Positions 6,427 through 14,109 of a DNA stretch of 23,957 nucleotides are shown here, one piece after another. The stretch lies in contig CALKAQ010000134.1 of NCBI GenBank assembly GCA_937983075.1, forward strand, positions 1 to 23,957. Direction: 5' to 3'. The first letter of the stretch is position 1. Every line of letters starts with the position of its first letter. Under the pieces are notes generated by a model, which was not told the origin of the DNA, did not search any database, and was given only the letters and a program-made list of their open reading frames with translations. A program made the translations under genes and the position numbers. This DNA comes from an uncultured bacterium. Lineage in GTDB: Bacteria > Bacillota > Limnochordia > DTU080 > JAAYLA01.

Positions 6427-8487
6427 TCAAACATTCAATACTCCTCTTGCCGACGCTGCAATTTCTTCCTGCAGCTTTTCCGTGATGTTGGCAATGATCT
6501 CGTCAACCGAGCGGCCGTCCTGCCTGATATGTGTATCACCGAACGTTAATTGTGGCTGTAGCGTCACAAAGTTCTGTATGGCGTTGATTTCCGCCAATTC
6601 ACGCATCAGCTTCAAATCCTCGCTACTTATGTCCACGGTGTCCCTGATTTTGCCGACTTCGTTGACTTTGTCAATATTGGGTGCAGTTTGCCATTGACTG
6701 AAGTCGTACCCCTCATATCCCTGCTTTGCCGCTTGTTCAGCTTCTTTTTGAGCACGCTTGGCTGCTCGATTTTCCAAAAAATCAAGCACTTTTTGTTCAC
6801 GCTCTGCTGCTCTAATCGCTGCATTTTCCTCCATTTCTGCCAACTTAGCTTCCCTTGCCTGTCTTTTTGCTTCAGCTTCCGCAGCTGCGGCAGCTGTATA
6901 CTCAACTTGACCTATAGCTTCCATCTCGATGAAAGGAAGGCTATTGAGCTTATCAATAAGCCAATTGATTCCTTCAATAACCCCATTAACTAGCTCTTCC
7001 ATGAGTTTTAAGGAAATCACTTTTGCTTCATCGAATGCATTGGCAATACCAAATCCTACTTTTGTGAAAAATAATGGGATTCTGTCGAAAAAGTTTAATA
7101 TATTGTTCCACACACGCATCAAGCTCGCAGCGAATTCGTCGTTGGTTTTCCAGAGATTTATGATGCGCTTAACCAACACGACAATTACAGCGATAAGCGC
7201 AACGATCCCCATAATGATCCATGTAACCGGGTTTGCAAGCATCGCTGCATTTAATCCTATTTGTGCCCCTGTGGCTGTTTTTGTTGCAGCTGCTTGTGCA
7301 AGTGTTGCTCCAGTTGCAAGCGCAGCTCTGGCAGCAGCCACAGCTTGCAATCCATTGGATATGGCCATGACCGTATTGACCGCGATTTTTGCACCGTACC
7401 ATGCTCCTAGCGCGCCAACGATGCCCCAGATCATCGGACTTATCCACGACATGTTTTCTCGTATGAACTGAAAGACTCTTCCAAACTTCTCACCGAGAGC
7501 AGCGGCTCTACCTTCCATGTTGCGAAGCGTATTCAGTAGATCAACCATAAGTGGTTTGATCTGATCAAAAAATCCGGTGCCATCATTTGCTCCGTTTAGG
7601 AAAGCCGCTCCGATACGGCTGAGTGCCGCACCGATGTTATCCATCACTGCCATAAAGGAACCTTCACCCATAACTTGAGCAGCTCCACCGAATCCTCGTT
7701 CTATGGCATTCAAAAAGATGGATGATGTAATTTTCCCTTCAGAAGCCAATCCTCTAATTTCTTGGGCAGTTACACCCATCTGGTCAGCCAGCATTTGATA
7801 GATCGGAATACCTCTGTCAGAGATCTGGTTCAATTCCTCGGCCTGTATAATACCGCTGGTTGTAATCTTGTTGAAAATAGCCCCCATTTCATTGAGGTTA
7901 GTTCCAGCAATTGCTGCAGCATCGGCAGTGAGAGATAAATAGCGTTCCAACTGTTTACCTGGCTGTACACCTGCTGCAACAGCAGCAGCGGCCGTATTGA
8001 CCGCATCCTCCAATCGGAAAGCGGTCCCTGTAACAGATGCGAGAGCATTGTCCATGATCTCGGCGACAGACTCACCGGTATGCCCCAACGCCTTCAATTT
8101 TGCTTCGGCGGTGTCAATTCCGGTCAAACGCTCAAATCCGCTCCCTAGGACTCTCCCTACGGCGAAAAACGGCGCGATTACTGCAGCTAACTTTGCAATT
8201 TTTCTGATAAGACCATCGACTGCGCCTTGTCCGTTTTTGATTTGATAATTTAATTTTTGCTGCGCATCCTCTGCATCTTCGATCGGGGGTGGAAGCTGCC
8301 TGATGGCCGCCTCAGTTTGCTGTACAGCTTTGCGAGCAGCATGTATCGCCTTCGGATCAAATCCCTCATCCATCGACTTGGACATGTCTTCCATTGCGCT
8401 GATTGTCATGTTAATAGCGCTATATACTCCCTGGAGCACCTTGGTCATCTGGTCGTTAAGCGCAAGACCCGTTCGTATGGTTGCCAA
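6427..8487 (-). CDS. xkdO: Tail tape measure protein (XkdO-like)
   Basis: The 686-residue protein sets tail length and is threaded inside the tube. The start is taken at TTG 8487, giving (L/M)ATIRTGLALNDQMTKVLQ, because this matches the common MATIRTAIQIQDGMS opening of Bacillota tape measures and has AAGGCGGTGAG just upstream; the longer reading from 8559 runs through a terminator hairpin. The middle has a tape-measure core (LERYLSLTADAAAIAGTNLN, ISDRGIPIYQMLADQMG). A hydrophobic stretch at about residues 418-440 (TWIIMGIVALIAVIVVL) probably serves membrane insertion. A long charged Ala/Glu/Arg coiled coil follows. It is shorter than PBSX XkdO (about 1,300 residues), predicting a shorter tail. 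Confidence 0.92.
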   Translation of the reverse strand: MATIRTGLALNDQMTKVLQGVYSAINMTISAMEDMSKSMDEGFDPKAIHAARKAVQQTEAAIRQLPPPIEDAEDAQQKLNYQIKNGQGAVDGLIRKIAKLAAVIAPFFAVGRVLGSGFERLTGIDTAEAKLKALGHTGESVAEIMDNALASVTGTAFRLEDAVNTAAAAVAAGVQPGKQLERYLSLTADAAAIAGTNLNEMGAIFNKITTSGIIQAEELNQISDRGIPIYQMLADQMGVTAQEIRGLASEGKITSSIFLNAIERGFGGAAQVMGEGSFMAVMDNIGAALSRIGAAFLNGANDGTGFFDQIKPLMVDLLNTLRNMEGRAAALGEKFGRVFQFIRENMSWISPMIWGIVGALGAWYGAKIAVNTVMAISNGLQAVAAARAALATGATLAQAAATKTATGAQIGLNAAMLANPVTWIIMGIVALIAVIVVLVKRIINLWKTNDEFAASLMRVWNNILNFFDRIPLFFTKVGFGIANAFDEAKVISLKLMEELVNGVIEGINWLIDKLNSLPFIEMEAIGQVEYTAAAAAEAEAKRQAREAKLAEMEENAAIRAAEREQKVLDFLENRAAKRAQKEAEQAAKQGYEGYDFSQWQTAPNIDKVNEVGKIRDTVDISSEDLKLMRELAEINAIQNFVTLQPQLTFGDTHIRQDGRSVDEIIANITEKLQEEIAASARGVLNV

Positions 8488-8513
8488 TGATCTCACCGCC
8501 TTTCTATGCAAAT

Positions 8514-8541
8514 AAAAAACACCCTCTTTCGAGAGTGTTTT
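8514..8541 (-). terminator. Intrinsic terminator after the lipoprotein gene
   Basis: On the minus strand AAAACACTCTC pairs with GAGGGTGTTTT around a GAAA tetraloop (11 bp with one U-G wobble), running into a T-rich tail. It sits fifteen bases past the lipoprotein stop and before the tape-measure start. If active it would reduce late-operon transcripts reaching the tape measure, so some read-through is required. Confidence 0.82.
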
Positions 8542-8555
8542 GATTATCTTCGTTT

Positions 8556-9206
8556 TCAAGGTAGTTCAATCTCTATGGCTTCACTAGATCCATCTTCATT
8601 GTATATCGTTAAACCATACCCCATCAGATTGTAATGAAAATCAGCTTTAGGGAATGGTCGATTTTCTTCAGTGATTTCCTCATCCAATGTGGAATCATAA
8701 ATGGATACACTTCTTAGATTTTGACCATATTTGGAAAACAAGTCTTTCACAATGCTAATTGCTGTTTCTTCCGTAACTTCTTCCACTTGCACATAAAAAG
8801 CATAAGTTCCTTCTGGCCGATACAAGATTTCATAACTTAAATCACTTTCGTATGTTTCAATAAATTCACCTTTTACCCTGTAACTGAAACTTCGCTTATC
8901 ACGCTCAATATAGCCAGTCTTCATCTGTCTTTTGATTGTAGAATTTGGGGCGATCATGTCAACATCAATGTCCCACGAATCGAATTCATGGAGAACAGTC
9001 ACAGTGCCCCGAAATGCATCATCAGTTTCGTTGGTAATCTTTACTTCGATGATGGCCTCATCGATCACTAAATTGGTGTAAATAATATTCGCTTCTACTT
9101 TGATATCTTCGACTGTTTTACTTGAATCATTATTCTGCGAGTTTGAAACACACCCAGTAAGGATTAATAAAAACAGAATCATTATTCCGACTCTCAATAT
9201 TTTCAA
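8556..9206 (-). CDS. Secreted lipoprotein, cargo gene between chaperone and tape measure
   Basis: A 216-residue protein with a classic lipoprotein signal: MKILRVGIMILFLLILTGC, with Lys/Arg at the start, a hydrophobic core and an LTGC lipobox, so Cys19 should be lipidated. The mature part is acidic and beta-rich (LVIDEAIIEVKITNETDDAF) and I do not recognise its family. The TTG start is seven bases after GGGAGGGA. The gene is AT-richer than its neighbours, ends in its own terminator, and its ribosome site lies in a long inverted repeat. Placement within the tail operon but with a surface-exposed product suggests lysogenic conversion or superinfection exclusion; phage lipoproteins with such a role are known (for example Ltp of phage TP-J34), but no homology is claimed. 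Confidence 0.8.
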   Translation of the reverse strand: MKILRVGIMILFLLILTGCVSNSQNNDSSKTVEDIKVEANIIYTNLVIDEAIIEVKITNETDDAFRGTVTVLHEFDSWDIDVDMIAPNSTIKRQMKTGYIERDKRSFSYRVKGEFIETYESDLSYEILYRPEGTYAFYVQVEEVTEETAISIVKDLFSKYGQNLRSVSIYDSTLDEEITEENRPFPKADFHYNLMGYGLTIYNEDGSSEAIEIELP

Positions 9207-9209
9207 GAA

Positions 9210-9275
9210 TAGTCCCTCCCATATGACAAGTTCCCCAACATTTTACCATATTTGTATTCATACGGGAGGGGACTA
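9210..9275 (-). promoter_or_regulatory. Long inverted repeat enclosing the lipoprotein ribosome site
   Basis: On the minus strand TAGTCCCCTCCCGTATGA (9275-9258) pairs with TCATATGGGAGGGACTA (9226-9210). The duplex is 17 bp with one bulged C and one G-U wobble, around a 31-base loop. The 3' arm carries the Shine-Dalgarno GGGAGGGA. The TAG at the start of the 5' arm is also the stop of the chaperone frameshift product. Folding of long read-through mRNA should hide the start; control is inferred. Confidence 0.75.
9240..9250 (-). promoter_or_regulatory. Candidate extended -10 promoter for the lipoprotein gene
   Basis: Within the loop of the inverted repeat the minus strand reads TATGGTAAAAT, an extended -10 (TGnTAAAAT, one base off TGnTATAAT). 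No good -35 is seen 17 bases upstream. A transcript starting about seven bases on would lack the 5' arm of the inverted repeat and leave the ribosome site open. Confidence 0.45.
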
Positions 9276-9856
9276 CTTCGGTTTCTTCTTCGCCAACTGC
9301 CTCTCCCGTTGTACCTGGATGTCGATGCTTGCCATGACAAATGCCCGCTCCTCCCGCGGAAGAGCCAGAAACTCACTCGGCCAGCGGTGAAACTTGTGGA
9401 GGACGAAGTGGGCGTAATTTGCCTCAGCATCGTCCCCCTCGATTAGTTTTTTGCTTCTTCAACGAGATCGTCCATCGTTTTGAAGCCGGACAGTTTCTGA
9501 ATCTGGCTGGAAAGCTCGACGATTTCCCCCGGTAACAGCACTTTATTAAGGTACTGCTCCGGCGTCATGCAACCGAGTTTCTGGATGCTTTCAGCATCTT
9601 TGAAGTTCGGCTCCAGCGTGCAGTTGATCACGATTGCGTTATTGAATTTTCTCAAGTCCAATTCAACGTTCCGGCGCCTACCGGCCGTAACTGTCATGGA
9701 CTTTTTTCGGCATTCCTCAAATTCATCACTGCTCATAGCTCGAACTTTGAATTTCAAGATGTTGCCCTCACTGTCTTTGAATCGGTCCGACACCACTACT
9801 TCCGCCGTCAGGTTGTCCACCGGATTCGCATTCAAAAATTCTTGCAAAGTGCTCAT
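9273..9856 (-). CDS. Tail assembly chaperone, -1 frameshift product (G-T like)
   Basis: If ribosomes slip back one base at 9446-9452, the XkdN-like chaperone is extended by about 57 residues to roughly 194. The added part starts KLIEGDDAEANYAHFVLHK and ends QRERQLAKKKPK before TAG at 9273-9275. Its helical, Trp-containing content (HRWPSEFLALPREERAFV) is protein-like and matches the known second domain of such chaperones. Double products of this kind (lambda G/GT, and equivalents in contractile phages) bind the tape measure during tail assembly. An isolated reading of the region in other frames gives only low-complexity sequence, supporting this frame as the coding one. Confidence 0.85.
9443..9856 (-). 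CDS. xkdN: Tail assembly chaperone (XkdN-like), short form
   Basis: The 137-residue product begins MSTLQEFLNANPVDNLTAEV and includes FKVRAMSSDEFEECRKKSM and a C-terminal segment PEQYLNKVLLPGEIVELSSQ, matching XkdN-type tail chaperones (about 145 residues). It lies between the tail tube and tape-measure genes, as expected. GGGAGGCGA precedes the ATG. Translation ends at TAA directly after a canonical slippery heptamer, allowing a longer frameshifted form. Confidence 0.9.
   Translation of the reverse strand: MSTLQEFLNANPVDNLTAEVVVSDRFKDSEGNILKFKVRAMSSDEFEECRKKSMTVTAGRRRNVELDLRKFNNAIVINCTLEPNFKDAESIQKLGCMTPEQYLNKVLLPGEIVELSSQIQKLSGFKTMDDLVEEAKN
9446..9452 (-). promoter_or_regulatory. Slippery heptamer for programmed -1 frameshift
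   Basis: The minus strand reads A AAA AAC followed at once by TAA in the zero frame, the ideal X XXY YYZ arrangement with codons GCA AAA AAC. A -1 slip opens a reading frame of about 57 codons. No clear downstream pseudoknot was worked out by eye. Confidence 0.85.
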
Positions 9857-9873
9857 GGTTCATTCGCCTCCCG

Positions 9874-10338
9874 TCAAATCGTTATCGGCCGGCCGAAGCT
9901 GTCCAAGATGTCAACATCCTCGAAAGTGAAGTCGACATCTTCGTCCAGCATGTCGCTGTCCACGTCCAGCTTCGCCATCACAACACTGTCCAGGTTTACG
10001 CCTTTCAGCACGATGGTTTGCTTGCCGACGCTGGACCCCGGGTCTTCGTTGACGATCGTCACGTCAAAGTAGGTGTCTTGGCCGGTCTTGATGTATTTGA
10101 GCATCAGTTCCCGGAATCTCGACGTGACGTAGTAGATGTTCATACTGCCGGTGCCATTCCAGCCTGTGGCTTTGTGCTGTGTGCCACGGCGACCGAGTGT
10201 TTTGCCCTCGGCCTTCGTTTTCTGGACCGTTGCCTCAATGTTCCGGACATAGAACATTTCTTCGATGTTTCCGTCGATTGTTGCGTACGCGCGACCCTCT
10301 TGGCCGCTGATCGCGTCCTCAAGCCTCATGAAAGCCAT
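9874..10338 (-). CDS. xkdM: Tail tube protein (XkdM-like)
   Basis: The 154-residue protein is the major tube subunit. Family signs are LEDAISGQEGRAYATIDGN, the RRGTQHKATGWNGTGSMNIYY core and the C-terminal FTFEDVDILDSFGRPI. The length equals the norm for XkdM (about 147-155). It follows the sheath gene by a short spacer with AAGGAGTGA before the ATG. Order sheath-tube-chaperone-tape measure is that of contractile-tailed phages. Confidence 0.92.
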   Translation of the reverse strand: MAFMRLEDAISGQEGRAYATIDGNIEEMFYVRNIEATVQKTKAEGKTLGRRGTQHKATGWNGTGSMNIYYVTSRFRELMLKYIKTGQDTYFDVTIVNEDPGSSVGKQTIVLKGVNLDSVVMAKLDVDSDMLDEDVDFTFEDVDILDSFGRPITI

Positions 10339-10351
10339 CTGTATTCACTCC

Positions 10352-11668
10352 TTATCGGACCGTCACGGTCATGTAGATTTTCTCGATACTGTCTACGGGC
10401 TGCACCCATTGATTCACCACGACCGCATCCGAATCTGCCCCCGGCAGCACCTCCAGATCTGTCTGCGGATCGAAGTTCTGCAGCGCGCCGATGTTCGCGT
10501 ACTGGTTCGTGATGTTGATGATCTCCGACTTGAACAGGTTCCGGCCGTCATCGTTATTCGGCACTTTGCCAATGTACGAACGCGAGAATACCCGCAAATA
10601 ATCATTGGCCAGGCCGTCCAGCACCCGCAGCACGCGGTTCTTGCTGAATGCTTTGCCCTTGTCCGGCGTGAAGGTGGTCAGCGTGTTGATGTCCTGCTCC
10701 ACGACTGCCCGTCCATCCACCGCAGTGAACACGAATTCGCCCGCTTGGAGCGCGGCCACAATCTGACTGTGCGTGTACTTCGGTGTCACGTCCACGGCAC
10801 CGTCGTAGGCATCGTAAGTCAGCGACTCGTTCGGCGCAGCGGCTGCGGTTGCCCCAGCTACCCAAGCAACGGCTTCCGCTGCCGAGAGCAACGTTCCGTC
10901 CGCCAAGATGACCCCGTTCTTCACGCTGATCACGCCTTCGTAGTCGGCGTCCGGGTAGTTCTCCATCACGACCTGAATCTTTTTGCCTTCGTCTTCCCGC
11001 ATCCGCTTGGAAAACGATACGAACACACCTTTCGTTGTCGGATCGGTCGCCGTCAAACCAATCGTGTGGAAATCATGCACCTCGATCGCCGCCAGATAGT
11101 CCAGATAGTCTTGGGCGAGTACGTCGCCGTCCGCACCACCGACAAGAGGTGCGCCAGCCGTTGCTTCCGGCGTGCCGGCGCCACTGAAATCGACCCAAGC
11201 ATTGCCCTGCAGGTCTTCGATCGCCGCGACCGTCTGCACATCGACTTCCACGCCGCCCACCATAGTTTTGACATCGAATTTCGCATTGTCATCGATATTT
11301 TGTTCGATGACGATCGTGATGTCGTTCCCACGAGTGCCGCCGTATTTAGCCGTTACGGTTAGACCACCGACAGTGGCCGTTGCCTGAGTACCAGTATTGA
11401 GTCGGTACAGAAGCAACATTCGGGCACGCTTCAATGCCTCCCTGACGAGCAGCAGTTTCGGATCCGTAATCGGATAGCCCAGTACCTCGAAAGTGTCCGC
11501 GCCAGCCTCCACAGCAATCACTTGCTTGGCTGGCCCCCAGCTGAGTGCCAGCGGCAAGCTAACAATGCCACGCTCGCCGAGAGTACCGGTTGCTCGCGGT
11601 TCTGATTTAAAGTTGATATATACTCCAGGGCGCACCTTGTTTTGTGTACTCCACGTGCCTCCTGCCAT
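10352..11668 (-). CDS. xkdK: Tail sheath protein (XkdK-like)
   Basis: A 438-residue contractile sheath subunit. The N-terminus MAGGTWSTQNKVRPGVYINF has the RPGVYI signature of sheath proteins, followed by ERGIVSLPLALSWGP. The C-terminal half carries the conserved domain ending with KNRVLRVLDGLANDY, IGKVPNNDDGRNLF and a last strand EKIYMTVTVR that takes part in the inter-subunit mesh. It marks the phage as myovirus-like. AAGGAAGGTGA precedes the ATG. Length fits PBSX XkdK (about 466), slightly shorter. Confidence 0.93.
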   Translation of the reverse strand: MAGGTWSTQNKVRPGVYINFKSEPRATGTLGERGIVSLPLALSWGPAKQVIAVEAGADTFEVLGYPITDPKLLLVREALKRARMLLLYRLNTGTQATATVGGLTVTAKYGGTRGNDITIVIEQNIDDNAKFDVKTMVGGVEVDVQTVAAIEDLQGNAWVDFSGAGTPEATAGAPLVGGADGDVLAQDYLDYLAAIEVHDFHTIGLTATDPTTKGVFVSFSKRMREDEGKKIQVVMENYPDADYEGVISVKNGVILADGTLLSAAEAVAWVAGATAAAAPNESLTYDAYDGAVDVTPKYTHSQIVAALQAGEFVFTAVDGRAVVEQDINTLTTFTPDKGKAFSKNRVLRVLDGLANDYLRVFSRSYIGKVPNNDDGRNLFKSEIINITNQYANIGALQNFDPQTDLEVLPGADSDAVVVNQWVQPVDSIEKIYMTVTVR

Positions 11669-11669
11669 G

Positions 11670-11864
11670 TTACGTCACCTTCCTTTTGGCAAAATCACTG
11701 ACCAGTTTCTGTGCCTGGTCAAGCGTATAGGATTCATCATCTTTTATCAGTGCACGCAGCACGTCCCTTTCCACCTGCGAAAAGTTCGCTGCTTTCAGAA
11801 ACTGCTGCTTCGTGAATTTCGGCGCGGCCTTTTCAGGCTTTGCCTGCGGCTCTTTTTTGCTCAT
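11670..11864 (-). CDS. Small protein preceding the sheath gene
   Basis: A 64-residue basic protein, MSKKEPQAKPEKAAPKFTKQ followed by FLKAANFSQVERDVLRALI and a C-terminal helix ending FAKRKVT. Short proteins of the form KFTKxQFLxxxxFxxxxxDVL often precede xkdK in Bacillota prophages; their function is unknown. The ATG overlaps the preceding gene's TGA (ATGA), with GGAGGGG upstream, and the stop is one base from the sheath start. Confidence 0.8.
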   Translation of the reverse strand: MSKKEPQAKPEKAAPKFTKQQFLKAANFSQVERDVLRALIKDDESYTLDQAQKLVSDFAKRKVT

Positions 11865-12298
11865 TGTTTTAACCCCTCCTGCACGTCCAAGCTCGCCATG
11901 GCAGGATCATTCTGCCGCGGTGCCCAAACGTGGAAATTATACTCGACGAAAAAATGCAAAACTTCGTCAACAATTTCAAACCGCATGCCTGTTCCGCGGA
12001 CCGGTCGGTCCCGGATCATGATCCGCTGCAACACCTCCGTCAGCTGTTCGGCCATGTCATACATGGCGTCATTTTTTCGGTCGACGGCGTAATAACGGAT
12101 CACAAACGGATGATATCGGTAAAACCGGCGTCCGAGCTCTTGTTCGTGCATGGGCTCTAAAAACCGCACAAAAAAACAGGGTGGATTTAAACCCTGCTTG
12201 ATCTCCTCCCCCATGATTTGGATACTTGGAAAAGCAGCATCAAGCGCAGCATGAACCGCATACCGGACGCTGTTGATTGTCACTTGGGCCACTCGCAT
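11861..12298 (-). CDS. Tail terminator-like protein (XkdJ position, DUF6838-like)
   Basis: About 145 residues. The core AFPSIQIMGEEIKQGLNPPCFFVRF with RRFYRYHPFVIRYY is shared by proteins at the xkdJ position and likely caps the tail tube. The start is ambiguous: a GTG at 12301, the ATG at 12298 and a GTG at 12292 all follow GGAAGGAG; I use the ATG. The quoted core is given in two parts and lies at about residues 22-68. It overlaps its upstream gene and ends ATGA with the next. Confidence 0.75.
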   Translation of the reverse strand: MRVAQVTINSVRYAVHAALDAAFPSIQIMGEEIKQGLNPPCFFVRFLEPMHEQELGRRFYRYHPFVIRYYAVDRKNDAMYDMAEQLTEVLQRIMIRDRPVRGTGMRFEIVDEVLHFFVEYNFHVWAPRQNDPAMASLDVQEGLKQ

Positions 12299-12729
12299 CA
12301 CTCCTTCCTAGGCGGACGGCCGTGCAAAATGTTTTGCAGAAGCTCCATTTGCCGTTTCTGCAGACGCTTTTCCAGTTCTCGCTCAATCTCCTGCATGGAG
12401 ATGGTCATCATAAAGACGCCTTCTTTCCACTGGGTCAGATCGATGCCGTACCGGTGGCCAAACTCCACGAACGCAGCGTATTCCGTGTTGTTGTAGATTT
12501 CGACTACGTAGGTGGTCCCGCGACGCTCCACACGCCCAACTTTCCAATTGCGGCGGAGTTCGCCGGTGTCAACCGGCGTGCGCTTCTTAATCTTGCGTAG
12601 CGCCCGAAAGGCCATTTCAAGGAGGAAGTCTTTGATGAACCGTTCAACAACGCGTTCATCTACGGCTTTCTTGAACGATTTGGCCAACTTCTCGAACTCG
12701 CGGAAATCGAACTTTCCCCAACTAGCCAT
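12298..12729 (-). CDS. xkdI: HK97 gp10-like tail completion protein (XkdI position)
   Basis: The 143-residue protein starting MASWGKFDFREFEKLAKSF has the gp10-family core KKRTPVDTGELRRNWKVG and NNTEYAAFVEFGHR. This family joins head and tail or completes the tail end. The ATG at 12729 overlaps the previous stop; a longer upstream reading runs across the preceding gene and is low complexity. Family membership is clear. Confidence 0.88.
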   Translation of the reverse strand: MASWGKFDFREFEKLAKSFKKAVDERVVERFIKDFLLEMAFRALRKIKKRTPVDTGELRRNWKVGRVERRGTTYVVEIYNNTEYAAFVEFGHRYGIDLTQWKEGVFMMTISMQEIERELEKRLQKRQMELLQNILHGRPPRKE

Positions 12730-13039
12730 AGCGCCACGTCCTGAATCGGTCGATGAGGCGCTCATACCAGCGCGAGGCCCGGCCTTCCGGTTCGATGTAC
12801 CCTTCGATGTCGACGGCGGCGATCTGAGCGTGGCAGAACATGTGAATGGAGCGATCATTAAAGCAATGCCATGCCCAAACCTTTGTCTTTCCTGGGTTTC
12901 GGTACCAGTCCATAAATTCCTGCACGTAATCAGCCTGGTCGACAGGTATTGGCTGAACCAACATATCCCCGCTGATGAAATGAACGGTTATCATAATTTT
13001 CTCGGCAATTGGTTGCGGTTTCCCTTTAATATCGATCAT
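12722..13039 (-). CDS. Hypothetical protein in the head-tail junction cluster
   Basis: A 105-residue product starting MIDIKGKPQPIAEKIMITVH with AAGGAG nine bases before the ATG. It contains Trp-rich segments (EFMDWYRNPGKTKVWAWHCF) and ends RFRTWRYG. I do not recognise the family. It overlaps the genes on both sides (one base and eight bases), so it belongs to the connector cluster and is probably a minor structural or assembly protein. Confidence 0.7.
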   Translation of the reverse strand: MIDIKGKPQPIAEKIMITVHFISGDMLVQPIPVDQADYVQEFMDWYRNPGKTKVWAWHCFNDRSIHMFCHAQIAAVDIEGYIEPEGRASRWYERLIDRFRTWRYG

Positions 13040-13398
13040 CACGCCCACTCCTTGCGTTGCAAACTGACCTCCTGGTGGGTCGGATACAGGAATGGCTCAC
13101 CGGCAGTGTACTCTCGAGAGATGTTCCCACGCACAACCTCGATTATATCGCCCTGCCGAATATCTAGCTCAGAAGCAATAAACAGCTTTACCTCATAGGC
13201 GATATTGTTCTCTGCCTCGGTCTGCTGGTTCACCCCAAGCGTCCGCTGCGAAATGCGACATGCCTGATCCTCGTACACCGGTTGGAGTTCCAACCTCGTC
13301 TCCTTCGTGACCGGGTCCTTGACCTGAACGTGCCGGTAGATTGTCGCCCGGTCCGTGTACAACCGCTCAATTGCTTGGCGGTGCCGCGTAAGGTCCAT
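13039..13398 (-). CDS. xkdH: Head closure protein (XkdH-like)
   Basis: The 119-residue protein, MDLTRHRQAIERLYTDRATI followed by a beta-rich domain with ACRISQRTLG and YEVKLFIASELDIRQGDII, resembles XkdH/DUF3599 and other stopper (gp16-like) proteins that close the connector after packaging. The ATG at 13398 is preferred over GTG 13407 because AGGTGGTG lies at better distance. It follows the connector gene with a small overlap. Confidence 0.8.
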   Translation of the reverse strand: MDLTRHRQAIERLYTDRATIYRHVQVKDPVTKETRLELQPVYEDQACRISQRTLGVNQQTEAENNIAYEVKLFIASELDIRQGDIIEVVRGNISREYTAGEPFLYPTHQEVSLQRKEWA

Positions 13399-13400
13399 CG

Positions 13401-13769
13401 TCACCACCTCAGCTTCCGATACCGGTTCAAGTCAACGCGATAATTCAGCACAACCTCATCAATCGCCGCCTTGGCCGTGTTGGTCATTCCGGCAGAGTGG
13501 GCCGGGGCCGTCGAAGTGTCACCGACCCGGATCTCCTCCCCGCCGCCGGTCGTCTCCGCGATCCCGGGCAGGTTCGGCTGCTCGATCCGGAGCGCGTCAA
13601 TGACCATAGACGCCCAGGTATGCTCCAGTTCGGTCGGAATCTCAGCCATGTTGCAATAGTGCAGGATGCGCTGACCAATCTCCTGTACGTAGGAGTCGAT
13701 CAGCTCATCATGCGAATCGTCCAGCTCCAGCCGGAGTTTGACGGTTTTCAGGACGTCAGTCGCTGGCAT
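13401..13769 (-). CDS. Head-tail connector protein (gp6/gp15-like)
   Basis: A 122-residue protein starting MPATDVLKTVKLRLELDDSH. Its helix-rich N-terminus with DELIDSYVQEIGQRILHYCN and a C-terminal VVLNYRVDLNRYRKLRW resemble the connector/adaptor family (HK97 gp6, SPP1 gp15). The ATG chosen overlaps the preceding gene by 14 bases; the longer reading upstream is the preceding Gly/Asp-rich tail in another frame. It mediates attachment of the stopper to the portal. Confidence 0.8.
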   Translation of the reverse strand: MPATDVLKTVKLRLELDDSHDELIDSYVQEIGQRILHYCNMAEIPTELEHTWASMVIDALRIEQPNLPGIAETTGGGEEIRVGDTSTAPAHSAGMTNTAKAAIDEVVLNYRVDLNRYRKLRW

Positions 13770-14064
13770 CGTTTCCGCCGCCTTCGTCCTGACTTTCGCC
13801 GCCCTGACCGTCGCCCTGGCCGGTACCTTCGCCGTCTTGGTCGCCCTCATCGCCGGTAGTCTCATGTGCGACGATCACCGCGAGGATTTCGGCCTTCTTC
13901 GCCGCGTTGCCCAGATCGATCTTGTTATCAGCGGCGTATTGTTTGAGCTCTGCCACCGTCATTTCGTCGATCGATTTGGTTTCAGCAGCTTTCTTCGCCG
14001 CTTCCTCGGCCGCCTGTTTCGCCGCCAGCTCACGCCTGCGACGCTGAAAAGCAGAAAGGCCCAT
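13756..14064 (-). CDS. HeH/SAP-like small capsid-associated protein
   Basis: The 102-residue protein starts MGLSAFQRRRRELAAKQ, a form common for the gene after the capsid gene. An Ala/Lys-rich helix follows and then a small helix-extended loop-helix domain (MTVAELKQYAADNKIDLG, about residues 35-65) like HeH/SAP or Rho-N domains, which bind nucleic acid. The C-terminus is a low-complexity acidic Gly/Asp/Gln tail. GGAGGTGG lies eight bases before the ATG at 14064. A role in capsid-DNA contact or connector assembly is possible but unproven. Confidence 0.75.
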   Translation of the reverse strand: MGLSAFQRRRRELAAKQAAEEAAKKAAETKSIDEMTVAELKQYAADNKIDLGNAAKKAEILAVIVAHETTGDEGDQDGEGTGQGDGQGGESQDEGGGNDASD

Positions 14065-14080
14065 GTTTGATTCCACCTCC

Positions 14081-14107
14081 AAACAAAAGAGAGGCCGACA
14101 GGGCCTC
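14081..14107 (-). terminator. Stem-loop after the capsid gene, weak terminator
   Basis: On the minus strand GAGGCC pairs with GGCCTC across CTGTC, followed by TCTTTTGTTT, just after the major capsid stop. The short stem suggests attenuation or 3'-end protection of the abundant capsid message rather than full stop. Confidence 0.5.
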
Positions 14108-14109
14108 CC

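Noticed and set aside
8488..8559. Upstream start for the tape measure protein
   Set aside because: The added 24 codons lie over the lipoprotein terminator; the TTG at 8487 has a ribosome site and gives the family-typical N-terminus.
9203..9430. Minus-strand 75-codon frame after the chaperone
   Set aside because: Ser/Arg-rich low complexity; the same DNA codes for the -1 frameshift extension in another frame.
10265..11362. Long plus-strand open frame opposite the tail sheath gene
   Set aside because: Antisense shadow of XkdK with a biased composition and no family features.
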